64,000 bases of DNA from Allobosea caraganae (lineage in GTDB: Bacteria; Pseudomonadota; Alphaproteobacteria; Rhizobiales; Beijerinckiaceae), in NCBI RefSeq assembly GCF_003351345.1, contig NZ_QQTO01000001.1:62001-126000 (forward strand). The letters are read 5' to 3'. The position numbers and the translations under genes are program-made. This document shows positions 48,662-56,182 of the stretch, piece by piece (the first letter of the stretch is position 1; each line of letters opens with the position of its first letter). Below the pieces are notes generated by a model, which was given only the letters and a program-made list of their open reading frames with translations, was not told the DNA's origin and did no database searches.

Positions 48662-49162
48662 ATGTCGAGTAACAACCCGTGGAATACGCCTCTCCATGGT
48701 GCGGCGGCCTTTACGCCGCAACAGGTGCAATTCCGGCAGGACTGGGGGCTGGAGCCCAGGCCTCAGGTTCCCCCGCCTGGAGGCGGCGGATTCGGGCCCC
48801 CCGGCCCACCGACGGTCGGCCAGATCACGTTCGGCTCCCATGATAGTGGAGGACGCATTGGGCGCACTGGCAACCCCAGAGAACCCATGTCCGGGCAGGA
48901 ACTGGCGCGACTATTGCTTTCGATCGTTCTGTTTCCGGCCTGTGTTTATGTCGTTGCCGGCACCCTCGCGACCTTTCCCTGGTGGGCCTATGTGGTCGCG
49001 AGCTTTGTGCTTCTCGTTGTGGCCACCAGGTCCGAATGGTTCGGTGAGGCAATGCTGCGATGCGGCACCGTTGCCGTCCTATTGCTGGCCACAGCCTCTC
49101 TCTTTCAGGTGGTTCCGCTGGCCAACCGCGCATGCTCGGTGCGATCCTTCTGGCAGCGCTGA
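48662..49162 (+). CDS. Membrane protein with Pro/Gly-rich N terminus, unknown
   Basis: A 166-residue protein starting at MSSNNPWN. Residues 1 to about 80 are Pro/Gly/Gln-rich (PQVPPPGGGGFGPPGPP) and presumably unstructured. The rest holds about three hydrophobic segments (LLLSIVLFPACVYVVAG, WAYVVASFVLLVVA, GTVAVLLLATASLF). It overlaps the next small membrane gene by 31 bases. No family is recognised. Context with the secreted YD-like protein suggests a shared envelope role. Confidence 0.5.
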   Translation: MSSNNPWNTPLHGAAAFTPQQVQFRQDWGLEPRPQVPPPGGGGFGPPGPPTVGQITFGSHDSGGRIGRTGNPREPMSGQELARLLLSIVLFPACVYVVAGTLATFPWWAYVVASFVLLVVATRSEWFGEAMLRCGTVAVLLLATASLFQVVPLANRACSVRSFWQR

Positions 49163-49410
49163 CCTTCTCACTGTTCACCCTGCTGACCGGAAAGGGAGCC
49201 CGAATCAATGAGGTGCTGGGTGAATTGATCAATTACTGGCTCGGCCTTATCAGCATCCTGATCATCGCGATTGTTATCTGTTACGTCCTGAAAGTATTGA
49301 ACATCCAGACCTACGATTTTGAATATTACGCTTTTCGCGCTCTGAGATTTATGACGGTGTCCATATACGATGCTGGAATTGAACTGTGGGCGCGCGCACT
49401 TGGATCATAG
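49132..49410 (+). CDS. Small membrane protein, unknown
   Basis: A 92-residue protein from the ATG at 49132, with two hydrophobic segments (LGAILLAALTFSLFTLL and YWLGLISILIIAIVICYVLKVL) and a short tail. It overlaps the end of the preceding membrane gene in another frame. It may be a separate subunit or the frameshifted continuation of the same protein. No family recognised. Confidence 0.45.
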   Translation: MLGAILLAALTFSLFTLLTGKGARINEVLGELINYWLGLISILIIAIVICYVLKVLNIQTYDFEYYAFRALRFMTVSIYDAGIELWARALGS

Positions 49411-49528
49411 CAGAGGGCTTTCCGGCAGTACGTCATGCCGGCTAAGAGAAACCCTGAAAATCGGCTCTCCTCACTAACGTAGCGCGGTGAACCTGGGCAA
49501 GCTATTGTCTCTTGGGGCATGCACTCAA

Positions 49529-49787
49529 TGAATGGTGTTGTTGATCTGAAGCCAGGCAAGGCGCTCAGCCTCGTCCCGTGATAGTCCGCACTCGTATTCG
49601 AGCATGCCGGCGCGCTGGTCGAAGAGGGCTGTCGCTTCATCTTCCATCGAAGAGGAATCCTCGGATTCCCGCCTAGGGCGAGCTGACAAACCCCTTCCGG
49701 CTGACTTTTGTCAGTTTTGTCAGTCCCGGTTTGGGCCATTCGACGATTTTCTTCATGCTCACGCAGGCGGTCCAGCCACTTGCTCAT
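49529..49787 (-). pseudogene. Frameshifted small gene that follows DUF3987 (MSKWLDRLREHE type)
   Basis: The N terminus MSKWLDRLREHEENRR...TDKTDK is in one frame from 49787. The natural C-terminal part (DEATALFDQRAGMLEYECGL... ending at TGA near 49529) is in another frame, so a frameshift lies near 49690. The intact family usually sits right after a DUF3987 gene in integrated elements of this order. Its upstream partner here is the remnant at 49791-49936. Confidence 0.55.
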
Positions 49788-49790
49788 CGC

Positions 49791-49936
49791 TTAGCCCTCG
49801 ACCTTCAAATTTGGGTTCCAGACGTAGAGAGTGGATGGCCGGCCCGTGCTGTTGCTGCCGGCGACTTCGCGGCAGTGATGAGTGCCGAGCAGCACCTCGA
49901 TCGCAGATGCAACCGCCTCTCGATCGGTCATCTATG
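49791..49936 (-). pseudogene. 3' end of a DUF3987 gene, inverted copy
   Basis: Read leftward, it encodes DREAVASAIEVLLGTHHCREVAG, then GRPSTLYVWNPNLKVEG and a stop. This is almost identical to the last 45 residues of the gene at 50303-51388. The match breaks sharply at 49936. It is an inverted partial duplication. Confidence 0.7.
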
Positions 49937-50175
49937 ACGTACGCGGCCATCCCTGCGCGGTCGCGTTCCGGAAGCTCAAGATCAAGCCCGACTGGCGGCT
50001 CCACTTTCCCAATGATGAGGCGCGCAACCGCAGGATCGCCGAGCACTTCGAAGCTGCCGCCGCCGTCGAGGCTGCGGCACGGCTCGGAGCGCGCTCGCGA
50101 ACGAAATCGGCTCGATCGGCTTTGCGCATGAAAGTGCCGCCAGCGGAACGGCGTGCCATGGGCTGGCGAGGCTGA
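49933..50175 (+). pseudogene. Coding fragment of unknown type
   Basis: About 80 codons with strong G/C third-position bias (containing RKLKIKPDWRLHFPNDEARN and a helical AEHFEAAAAVEAAARLGA). It is joined at 49936 to the inverted DUF3987 fragment, so no natural start remains. It ends 80 bases before the left attachment-like repeat. No family recognised. Confidence 0.35.
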
Positions 50176-50254
50176 CATGTGCCGCGTCAGCGTACGAATC
50201 AGCGCGCCAAAGCCCCGCAATCAAGCGGGTTTTCAGGATATCAACGACTTGGAG

Positions 50255-50273
50255 AAGGATGGTGGAGCCAGGC
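50255..50273 (+). repeat. Attachment-site-like copy of the tRNA-Ala 3' end (left)
   Basis: AAGGATGGTGGAGCCAGGC is identical to 58623-58641, which is the last 14 bases of tRNA-Ala plus 5 flanking bases. The two copies are direct repeats about 8.4 kb apart, as left by tyrosine-recombinase integration at a tRNA 3' end. Confidence 0.7.
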
Positions 50274-50302
50274 TCCGCCGAACATAGTTTCCATAGCGGT
50301 CC

Positions 50303-51388
50303 ATGGACGTCCATAACGATACCCGTAAACCTCTGGTTTCACGAGTGATTCTGTGCCATCATGTCCACATCGGTTCGCAGCGTTCGCTTACAGGTTGCCG
50401 CGAACCGGCACATAAACTAGGGCCGGAGGTAATCGTCAACGACGCAACCGTGGAGAAGCTCGGCGAGTTGCTGAACGAGAACCGGAACGGCCTCTTGCTC
50501 ATCCGCGACGAACTGCCTGGCTTCCTCTCCCGAATGGAAGATCAGGAGTGCCAGGGCGAACGGGCGTTCTATCTGGAGGCCTTCAACGGCGACGGCTCCT
50601 TCACCTTCGATCGGATCGGCCGCGGCACGGTGCGCATCGAGGTCTGCACCGTCTCCATCATCGGGGGCGTTCAGCCCTCGCGGATCATCCCGCTGGTGCG
50701 AGGCGCCGTCTCGGGTTCCAGCAATGACGGCCTGCTCCAGCGTCTCCAAGTGACCGTCTGGCCGGATGCGAGTTCGTCCTGGCAATGGGTCGACCGCTCG
50801 CCCAACGCCGCGGCCCGTATTGAGGTAGATCGGATCTTCCGGGACACGCGAGACATGCCCGCACAAGCCGATGGCGAGCCGCGTATCATGCGGTTCGATC
50901 CCGCTGCGCAGGACGCCTTCCGCGAGTGGATGGAGGGCATCCAAAAGGAGGCGCGCTCCCGGTCTCTCCCATCGGCCCTGGAGAGCCATATTCTTAAGAT
51001 GCCGAAGACGGTCGCGAGCCTCGCGCTGATCTTCGACATGATCGAGGGCGACGGCGACGACCTGATTGGGGATACCGCCATCCTGCGCGCTCTCGGTTGG
51101 GCCGATTATCTCCGCACGCATGCCAACCGGCTCTACGCAGCCGGACAGACGATGGCAGAGGAAGGCGCCCGGCTGGTCGTAGAACGCCGCGGAACGCTAC
51201 CCGAGGCGTTCACAGCCCGTGACATTCAGCGGAGGCAGTGGACCGGGCTGACCGATCGAGAGGCGGTTGCATCTGCGATCGAGGTGCTGCTCGGCACTCA
51301 TCACTGCCGCGAAGTCACCGGCAGCAACAGCACTGGGCGGCCGAGCACTCTCTACGTCTGGAACCCCAATTTGAGGGTGGAGGGCTGA
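50303..51388 (+). CDS. DUF3987 (YfjI-type, primase-like) protein, N-terminally truncated
   Basis: From about residue 42 the 361-residue open frame matches the DUF3987 family found in mobile elements: VNDATVEKLGELLNENRNGLLLIRDELPGFL, ERAFYLEAFNGDGSFTFDRIGRGT, VSIIGGVQPSRIIPLVRG and a C-terminal helical domain. Full members carry several hundred more N-terminal residues; here the first 41 residues look like joined non-homologous sequence. It begins 30 bases after the left attachment-like repeat, so the deletion probably removed integrase and early genes. It overlaps nothing and is followed by a small gene after 3 bases. Probably non-functional. Confidence 0.7.
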   Translation: MDVHNDTRKPLVSRVILCHHVHIGSQRSLTGCREPAHKLGPEVIVNDATVEKLGELLNENRNGLLLIRDELPGFLSRMEDQECQGERAFYLEAFNGDGSFTFDRIGRGTVRIEVCTVSIIGGVQPSRIIPLVRGAVSGSSNDGLLQRLQVTVWPDASSSWQWVDRSPNAAARIEVDRIFRDTRDMPAQADGEPRIMRFDPAAQDAFREWMEGIQKEARSRSLPSALESHILKMPKTVASLALIFDMIEGDGDDLIGDTAILRALGWADYLRTHANRLYAAGQTMAEEGARLVVERRGTLPEAFTARDIQRRQWTGLTDREAVASAIEVLLGTHHCREVTGSNSTGRPSTLYVWNPNLRVEG

Positions 51389-51391
51389 ACG

Positions 51392-51664
51392 GTGGGCAAG
51401 TGGCTTGATCCACTGCGCGAACACGAAAAAATCGCCAAATGGCCGAAACCGAAACTGACAAAACTGACAAAACCTCTTCCAGGTGACTTTTGTCAGTTTT
51501 GTCAGTTCGCTCTAAGCGCGACACCGCGAATTTTTCACCCTCTCACGCCCACGACCGGATTGTCCTGCGCGGCGGCGGAGCGCTTGCGGATCGCCTTTCA
51601 ACGGCTCCGGCATTACTGCATAAACCACCCTTGGCGCCTAGGGCGGCTAGGTTGGCGTTCGTGA
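51392..51664 (+). CDS. Small gene following DUF3987 (MGKWLDPLREHE type), degenerate C terminus
   Basis: A 90-residue open frame starting at a GTG six bases after GGAGGG, right behind DUF3987. The N terminus MGKWLDPLREHEK and the TKLTKP...GDFCQFCQ centre match the small partner gene seen at 49787. The last 40 residues do not match and the conserved acidic tail is missing, so it is probably truncated. The centre is encoded by a perfect inverted repeat (51454-51506). Function unknown. Confidence 0.45.
   Translation: MGKWLDPLREHEKIAKWPKPKLTKLTKPLPGDFCQFCQFALSATPRIFHPLTPTTGLSCAAAERLRIAFQRLRHYCINHPWRLGRLGWRS
51454..51506. repeat. Perfect 19-bp inverted repeat inside the small gene
   Basis: ACTGACAAAACTGACAAAA (51454-51472) and its exact complement (51488-51506) flank a 15-base loop. 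Each arm is itself a tandem of ACTGACAAA. The related gene at 49787 has one such arm and a partial second. The structure would form a very stable hairpin. Confidence 0.85.
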
Positions 51665-51871
51665 GCATAATCTCGGGTAGAAAGTCGGATGCTCGATATC
51701 GAGAGCGTTTGGGCATTCTAGATCGTGGGACTCGCAGTAGGCTCAATAGCCAAAGAGAACACCTGCCTCAAAAAAGAGAATGCAGATTCAGCGGAAAAGA
51801 TTTTACTATCGTCAAATTTATGGTCTAGGCTAAACATGAGACTTTCTCGGCGAACTCCGAAAGGTTGCGAG

Positions 51872-52114
51872 ATGAAAGCGGTAATCTTGGGCTGGCTTTT
51901 GTGCTTGGCATCCGCGACAGCCTTTGCCGAGACTATTTGCATTGGAAACGGTAGCGAGCGTCAATGCCGAGACGCGCGCCCTCAAGGCGGTTATTCAGCC
52001 CCTTACCGACCGCAGAATACTAATACTCGCGACCCCAACTTGGATAACAACGTCAATAAGTACAATAATCGATCAAATACGAATATTCGAAGCGACACCC
52101 GCGAGAGGCGATAA
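51872..52114 (+). CDS. Small secreted protein, unknown
   Basis: An 80-residue protein. MKAVILGWLLCLASATAFA is a signal peptide cleaved before ETICIGNG. The mature part has two Cys residues and an Asn/Arg/Asp-rich tail (NTNTRDPNLDNNVNKYNN). The local DNA is AT-rich compared with the core. No family recognised. The roughly 200 bases before it, from 51665, hold no supported gene. Confidence 0.5.
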   Translation: MKAVILGWLLCLASATAFAETICIGNGSERQCRDARPQGGYSAPYRPQNTNTRDPNLDNNVNKYNNRSNTNIRSDTRERR

Positions 52115-52237
52115 TAAAAAATCGTATAATCAATAACTATAATTGAGTGCTGTTAAATTTATAGCATTTACCTCGATATATAAATTTACAGAAAAGAAGC
52201 AATATAATGCTACTTTCAGACATACATACATAATAAT

Positions 52238-52624
52238 CTAGAATTGACGCTTTTGAGGCGGAATAAAATCTACTCTAGTGCAAGTTCCACGCTCTCGCAA
52301 AAACACTCTTGGATTTGGCCTGAAGAAAGAAGTCCATCTACCTGTAAAGCGATTCACGGTCTCGATGTCACTAAAGAATATATTCTCGTTATCGTAGTCC
52401 TTAATTCTATTCTCCTTGGCTGTATTATGATCGTAGTAAGTTCTATGGAAAAGATTTACATTTCGGTATATTTCAAGCGGCTCTCTTTTACACTCTGCTT
52501 CCCCGTCAACGCATGTTTCTTGCTGCAGTCGGCAAAACAACGTAAATGGCGGATCAATTGCGGGCTGCCTCGCTAGCGCGTGACATGAGAGCGATAGATA
52601 AAAAAACGTAGCAAATTTTAACAT
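52238..52624 (-). CDS. Small secreted protein, AT-rich gene, unknown
   Basis: A 128-residue protein from the ATG at 52624. MLKFATFFYLSLSCHALA is a signal peptide. The mature part has Cys residues (FTLFCRLQQETCVDGEAECK) that may form disulfides, and a basic C terminus. The gene is strongly AT-rich, a sign of foreign origin. An upstream open frame to 52756 is less likely to be translated. No family recognised. Confidence 0.5.
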   Translation of the reverse strand: MLKFATFFYLSLSCHALARQPAIDPPFTLFCRLQQETCVDGEAECKREPLEIYRNVNLFHRTYYDHNTAKENRIKDYDNENIFFSDIETVNRFTGRWTSFFRPNPRVFLRERGTCTRVDFIPPQKRQF

Positions 52625-52891
52625 ATGAATTCGCCCCGAACTTAAGCCGCCAAGCGCGAGTGTCGAGTATCCTAGTGTCGATTGGACGTTGGAGCAACGG
52701 GGCATAGCGCGGCTGAAAGGTGTGGCCATTATGGTCACACCTTGTAGCGATGTCATTCCCCAGCTGTACTCGCTATTCGTTTTTCCGACGATGAGCAGTT
52801 TGACCTTAACAAAGAGCCGTTTGGTATAATATGCCGGCGTCTACTTATACTCGATGGGGATCGCTCGGCCCGATAGCGCTGGCAGGGCGGA

Positions 52892-52930
52892 CAGGGCGGG
52901 CTTTAAACCCGCGGTGCGGTTTTCAGTCGG
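52892..52930 (-). other. tRNA-3'-end-like scar (Ser type), copy 1
   Basis: On the minus strand this reads like the variable arm, T arm and acceptor 3' strand of a tRNA-Ser: ACCGCGGG, a 7-base loop, then CCCGCCCTGTCCGCC. The T loop (TTTAAAG) is altered and no 5' half exists. A related sequence lies at 56065-56102. It is best read as a decayed attachment site. Confidence 0.45.
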
Positions 52931-53238
52931 CGAAGAGCTGTCTCGCGACGAAGCTGAGCGCCTTGCCCGCATCCAAGTCAGCAACACCGTCCACTGACAC
53001 CAACATGACCATCGAACCCGACGCCGCCTCCTGGCTTCGGATGCAGGTCGCCTACGCCGCTTGCCCCGCAGAGCGCGAAGTTGACGTGTCGACGATTTCC
53101 AGCCTCAACACGGAATGAGCGCAGCTAACGACGTATGTCGATTATGACGACGAGCCTTACGCCCGCATCCCGCAACTCATCGCCGCTACTTTGCCTCGAA
53201 ATTAACAGGCAGGGGTAGGCCGACCGCGGATTGGTGGA
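52931..53238. other. Gene-free stretch
   Basis: About 300 bases between the tRNA-like scar and the membrane protein gene. A short open frame (52831-53118) crosses it, but it has no ribosome site or recognisable product. Nothing supported is seen. Confidence 0.4.
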
Positions 53239-53670
53239 TCAGTGCCGACCAGAGCCGGTGCACTGCATTTCCATCTCGAATTTCGACAAACTCTCGTTTT
53301 CTCGCTCCTGGTAACTGACCCCGTTCAGCCACGTGAAAAGGTAGCCCGCTACCCGATCTCCTTCCTTTATCTCGCTGGTATACGGCTGGTAAGGAGCAGG
53401 AGCTGGTGGGATAGAATAAATCCGCGGCGATGAAGCATAATCACCTGCCCCCGCGCACCGCAGGGGTATTTTGACGTAACTTTGACCGCCAGCATAAACA
53501 GGAAGCGTAACCTTAAATGTTCTCTTTTCAGGCGGACCAAAGCACCCAAGCTGGGGGCACTCTTTGTAGAGCGTCCACAACCCGAAAATTGCCGCCGCCC
53601 CTACTCCTCCACCGCCAAACAACTCAACAAATATTCGCCATTTTGACTTTACTGGAAGTGTCTCCGGCAA
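53239..53670 (-). CDS. Single-pass membrane protein, unknown
   Basis: A 143-residue protein with a short cytoplasmic start, one membrane segment (FGGGGVGAAAIFGLWTLY, residues about 18-35) and a C-terminal extracytoplasmic part with Cys residues and a Pro/Tyr-rich stretch (PPAPAPYQPYT). It lies in the accessory region downstream of the collagen-like gene on the same strand. No family recognised. Confidence 0.5.
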   Translation of the reverse strand: MPETLPVKSKWRIFVELFGGGGVGAAAIFGLWTLYKECPQLGCFGPPEKRTFKVTLPVYAGGQSYVKIPLRCAGAGDYASSPRIYSIPPAPAPYQPYTSEIKEGDRVAGYLFTWLNGVSYQERENESLSKFEMEMQCTGSGRH

Positions 53671-53722
53671 TTTTTTCCCCCCATCTTGTAACGCTGCCTT
53701 GCTATGAGCGGTCGGTAGGAGG

Positions 53723-54027
53723 CTACTGGCTCTGAGCCGTGATGGCTAGCGCAGCGCGGCCTCGCGCGACGTCGAGCACGAGGTTGCTAACTTGATCGTC
53801 TGAGAGCTGGTCGATGACTTCGGCCCCTTGAGCGGAGCGGCCTCCGGGGCTCCGTTGGCCTTCGGGAGCTGAATCAGCTCGGGCACAGAAGCCTTCACGA
53901 TATCGCGTTGCGTGGCGATGTCATGGATGGACAGATCCGCAAACGCGATGGATGCGGCTGCAACGCGGTCCCGGTTAGAAGAGACAACCCGAAGGTCGGT
54001 TGCGCGCGGAGCGCTGGTCGATCGCAT
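53723..54027 (-). pseudogene. Probable frameshifted gene remnant
   Basis: AASIAFADLSIHDIATQRDI and VPELIQLPKANG read well in one frame from about 54020. A protein-like C terminus (GAEVIDQLSDDQVSNLVLDV... ending with TAG at 53723) reads in another, so one frameshift is likely near 53850. No start is clear. It directly follows the collagen-like gene. Unknown family. Confidence 0.35.
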
Positions 54028-54048
54028 CGTCCGGAGGTTCGCTGACGA

Positions 54049-55743
54049 CTATGGTTCTGTATGAAGCAGGCGACCGGTTCCCGTAATGACCCGGTCGGAA
54101 CCAATGCGCAGTACGATCGAGCCGGACATTCCCGTCGAACCGACCGGACCAGTTCCCCCTGCTTGACCGTTAGGCCCCGGAGATCCATTTCTTCCGGCAG
54201 TTCTACAAAATCCGATCGGAAGGCCCTCCGGACCGCCCGGACCACCGCCGCCGCCCGGACCACCATGCCCCGAAACACCGCCGGGGCCGCCGACCGCAAT
54301 TATCTCAAGGACAGTGCCAGGTTCGATTCGACCAAGGGTGACTTCAACACTTCCTGCCGGCCCCCCATCGCCGCCTGCGCCTCCGTCGCCACCGCGCCCC
54401 CCCTCTCCGCCATCGCCGCCGCGCCCCGGACCTCTCCGACAATCAAAAACGCCTGGAGTGGATGGCGTTCCGGTAGCGCCGGGGCCGCCCGCCCCACCTG
54501 AGCCACCAGGACCACCCGAGCCGCCTGCTTGACCGCTGGTATCGAGAACGAGCCGACCTGATAGATTGTCGGCGATAAGTGCCAGGCCGGCAGCCTGGGC
54601 GCCACGCGCGCCCGGTTTTCCACTGTCGCCCGATTGACCAGGTGAGCCCGCTCGCCCAGAAGCCCCCCCTGGGGCTCCGGGCGCTCCCGGAGCCCCAGGC
54701 AAGCCCGACAAAGCAGAGCCTTTCGGCAATGCACGAAGTACACCGTCGGTGGATCGGAGCGCGGTGAACCGGAGCGGCTGTCCTGATGCTGGTATCAGCG
54801 ACTCGCCGCGTATCTCTTCAGACGCAGCCGGCGGAGCTTGCGCCCCAGCTGTTGTATGATCGTTTATAGTGGGCGCGGGCGCGGCCGAGGCACTCTGTTG
54901 AGCCTCGGGCGCAAACAGAATTTGAACCTGCCGAGAAGTCGGTTGTGATCTTCCACCCCAGCTATCCTGGACAACCAACTGAACCATATGCTGCCGCGCC
55001 AGACGGTCTCGGCTGTCGACTTTTAGCGTGTACTGCTCGCCCCGAGAAACAAATCTGTTGTCAACCCTCCATTCAAATGTAACCGGCCCGTCGTCGAACG
55101 CAGAAGTTCTCACCACATCGAAAGTGTAGTCGGAACTCGCTCTATCAGGCCCTGGGGCGAGCTCGATCTCAGGTTTAGTATGTTCGCGGGCCTCCAGAAT
55201 GGTAGTTATGCTCTTCCTTTTACTGCAAGCAAAAAAGATCAACTTTTGAATCCAGAGGCAGCCAGGGTCGTTCGTCACAGTAAGTGCGACGGCGTAAAAG
55301 CCCTCTTCCGGAGCAAGCCACCGCCACGAGATGTCGCTGCGGCTCAATGCATTTGGGCAAGCCGAACCAGCGCTCGGCACTGGTTCGCACGGGAGCTTTC
55401 TTATCGCCCAGTTGTAGGCTAGCTGTTCCCCGTCCCCGCTCGACCGGTCTGCACTCAGCAGTAGCGGCACGCCGGTTGGCACGACAAGAAGCTGACCATC
55501 TTCTATCTTGCGAGCGGTCTGACGCCCCATCCCTTTTGCGAGCACCGCGATTTGTGCTTCTGGTGGCTGGTTCGCTGTTCCGTCAATCGTGATGAGAGCG
55601 CCAATGCCCCCGAGTATTACTGTCGTTGTCGTAATAAGGGTGGCAAAGTGTTCGCGAAAGAATGGCTTCGGCTTTGCCGGCTCTGGCGCGACGATCTGGA
55701 TAATGGGGCCTTCAGATTTTGGCTGTTCCGGATCACCAACCAT
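54049..55743 (-). CDS. Membrane-anchored collagen-like protein
   Basis: A 564-residue protein. One membrane segment at residues about 33-53 follows a Pro-rich cytoplasmic start. Residues about 60-280 look like two beta-sandwich (PKD/Ig-like) units, e.g. TFEWRVDNRFVSRGEQYTL. Residues 347-382 are uninterrupted Gly-X-Y triplets (GLPGAPGAPGAPGGASG...), and further Gly-rich blocks lie at about 404-465, 485-508 and 517-541, separated by short beta-like stretches. Bacterial collagen-like proteins are usually surface or phage-tail proteins. The C terminus would be outside the cytoplasm. Function unknown; phage or adhesion origin is possible. Confidence 0.72.
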   Translation of the reverse strand: MVGDPEQPKSEGPIIQIVAPEPAKPKPFFREHFATLITTTTVILGGIGALITIDGTANQPPEAQIAVLAKGMGRQTARKIEDGQLLVVPTGVPLLLSADRSSGDGEQLAYNWAIRKLPCEPVPSAGSACPNALSRSDISWRWLAPEEGFYAVALTVTNDPGCLWIQKLIFFACSKRKSITTILEAREHTKPEIELAPGPDRASSDYTFDVVRTSAFDDGPVTFEWRVDNRFVSRGEQYTLKVDSRDRLARQHMVQLVVQDSWGGRSQPTSRQVQILFAPEAQQSASAAPAPTINDHTTAGAQAPPAASEEIRGESLIPASGQPLRFTALRSTDGVLRALPKGSALSGLPGAPGAPGAPGGASGRAGSPGQSGDSGKPGARGAQAAGLALIADNLSGRLVLDTSGQAGGSGGPGGSGGAGGPGATGTPSTPGVFDCRRGPGRGGDGGEGGRGGDGGAGGDGGPAGSVEVTLGRIEPGTVLEIIAVGGPGGVSGHGGPGGGGGPGGPEGLPIGFCRTAGRNGSPGPNGQAGGTGPVGSTGMSGSIVLRIGSDRVITGTGRLLHTEP

Positions 55744-56182
55744 TACTTATCCCCTTAATTCTGAGAAGGAAGGTAATAGCCACAAAATGCCGTCTACCAG
55801 ACGAACACCTTCAAATTGCTTCAATCTTTCGCTATCGAAGTATCTTTGCAATCTGAGTGTGTCGGTGAATTGAAAACCTCACCTACCTGTTTAGCCCTCG
55901 CTTGCCAATTTTTACAGCGCCAGAAAAATCGTAAGCTGTGGTCGCCCGATACCTCGTACGTGATCGGCTCGCAAATATCATCGCGGTCGTTCTTGCGACG
56001 AGGCGCAGCTAGCAAACCCGTTCCGCTATTCGTCCTGTAAAACGGGAGCACGGCAACAAAGGAAAGGGCGGGATTCGAACCTGCGATACGGTTTCCTAAC
56101 GGCCCAAAATAGCCGCGCTATTGAGCGACTTTTGGATTGGAGCACTTTTGCGCTGATTGGTCCGCATGGCGCATTCAGTGAT
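55744..56182. other. Gene-free stretch with tRNA-like scar
   Basis: About 440 bases without a supported gene, between the collagen-like gene and the methyltransferase fragment. Short open frames on both strands lack ribosome sites and protein character. The scar at 56065-56102 is the only recognisable item. Confidence 0.45.
56065..56102 (-). other. tRNA-3'-end-like scar, copy 2
   Basis: On the minus strand it contains GCAGG-TTCGAAT-CCCGC, a T-arm-like unit with the standard loop, preceded by AAACCGTATC and followed by CCTTTCC. Over about 38 bases it resembles the site at 52892-52930. No full tRNA can be folded. It is probably another decayed integration site. Confidence 0.45.

Noticed and set aside
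52831-53118. 95-codon open frame
   Set aside because: It crosses the tRNA-like scar, has no ribosome site, and its product looks random.
53895-54299. 134-codon minus-strand open frame under the collagen-like gene
   Set aside because: It is an out-of-frame reading of the glycine-rich coding sequence and the intergenic DNA after it.
55816-56051. Overlapping open frames of 74 and 76 codons on opposite strands
   Set aside because: Mutual shadows with no start signal or similarity; the area is best read as gene-free.
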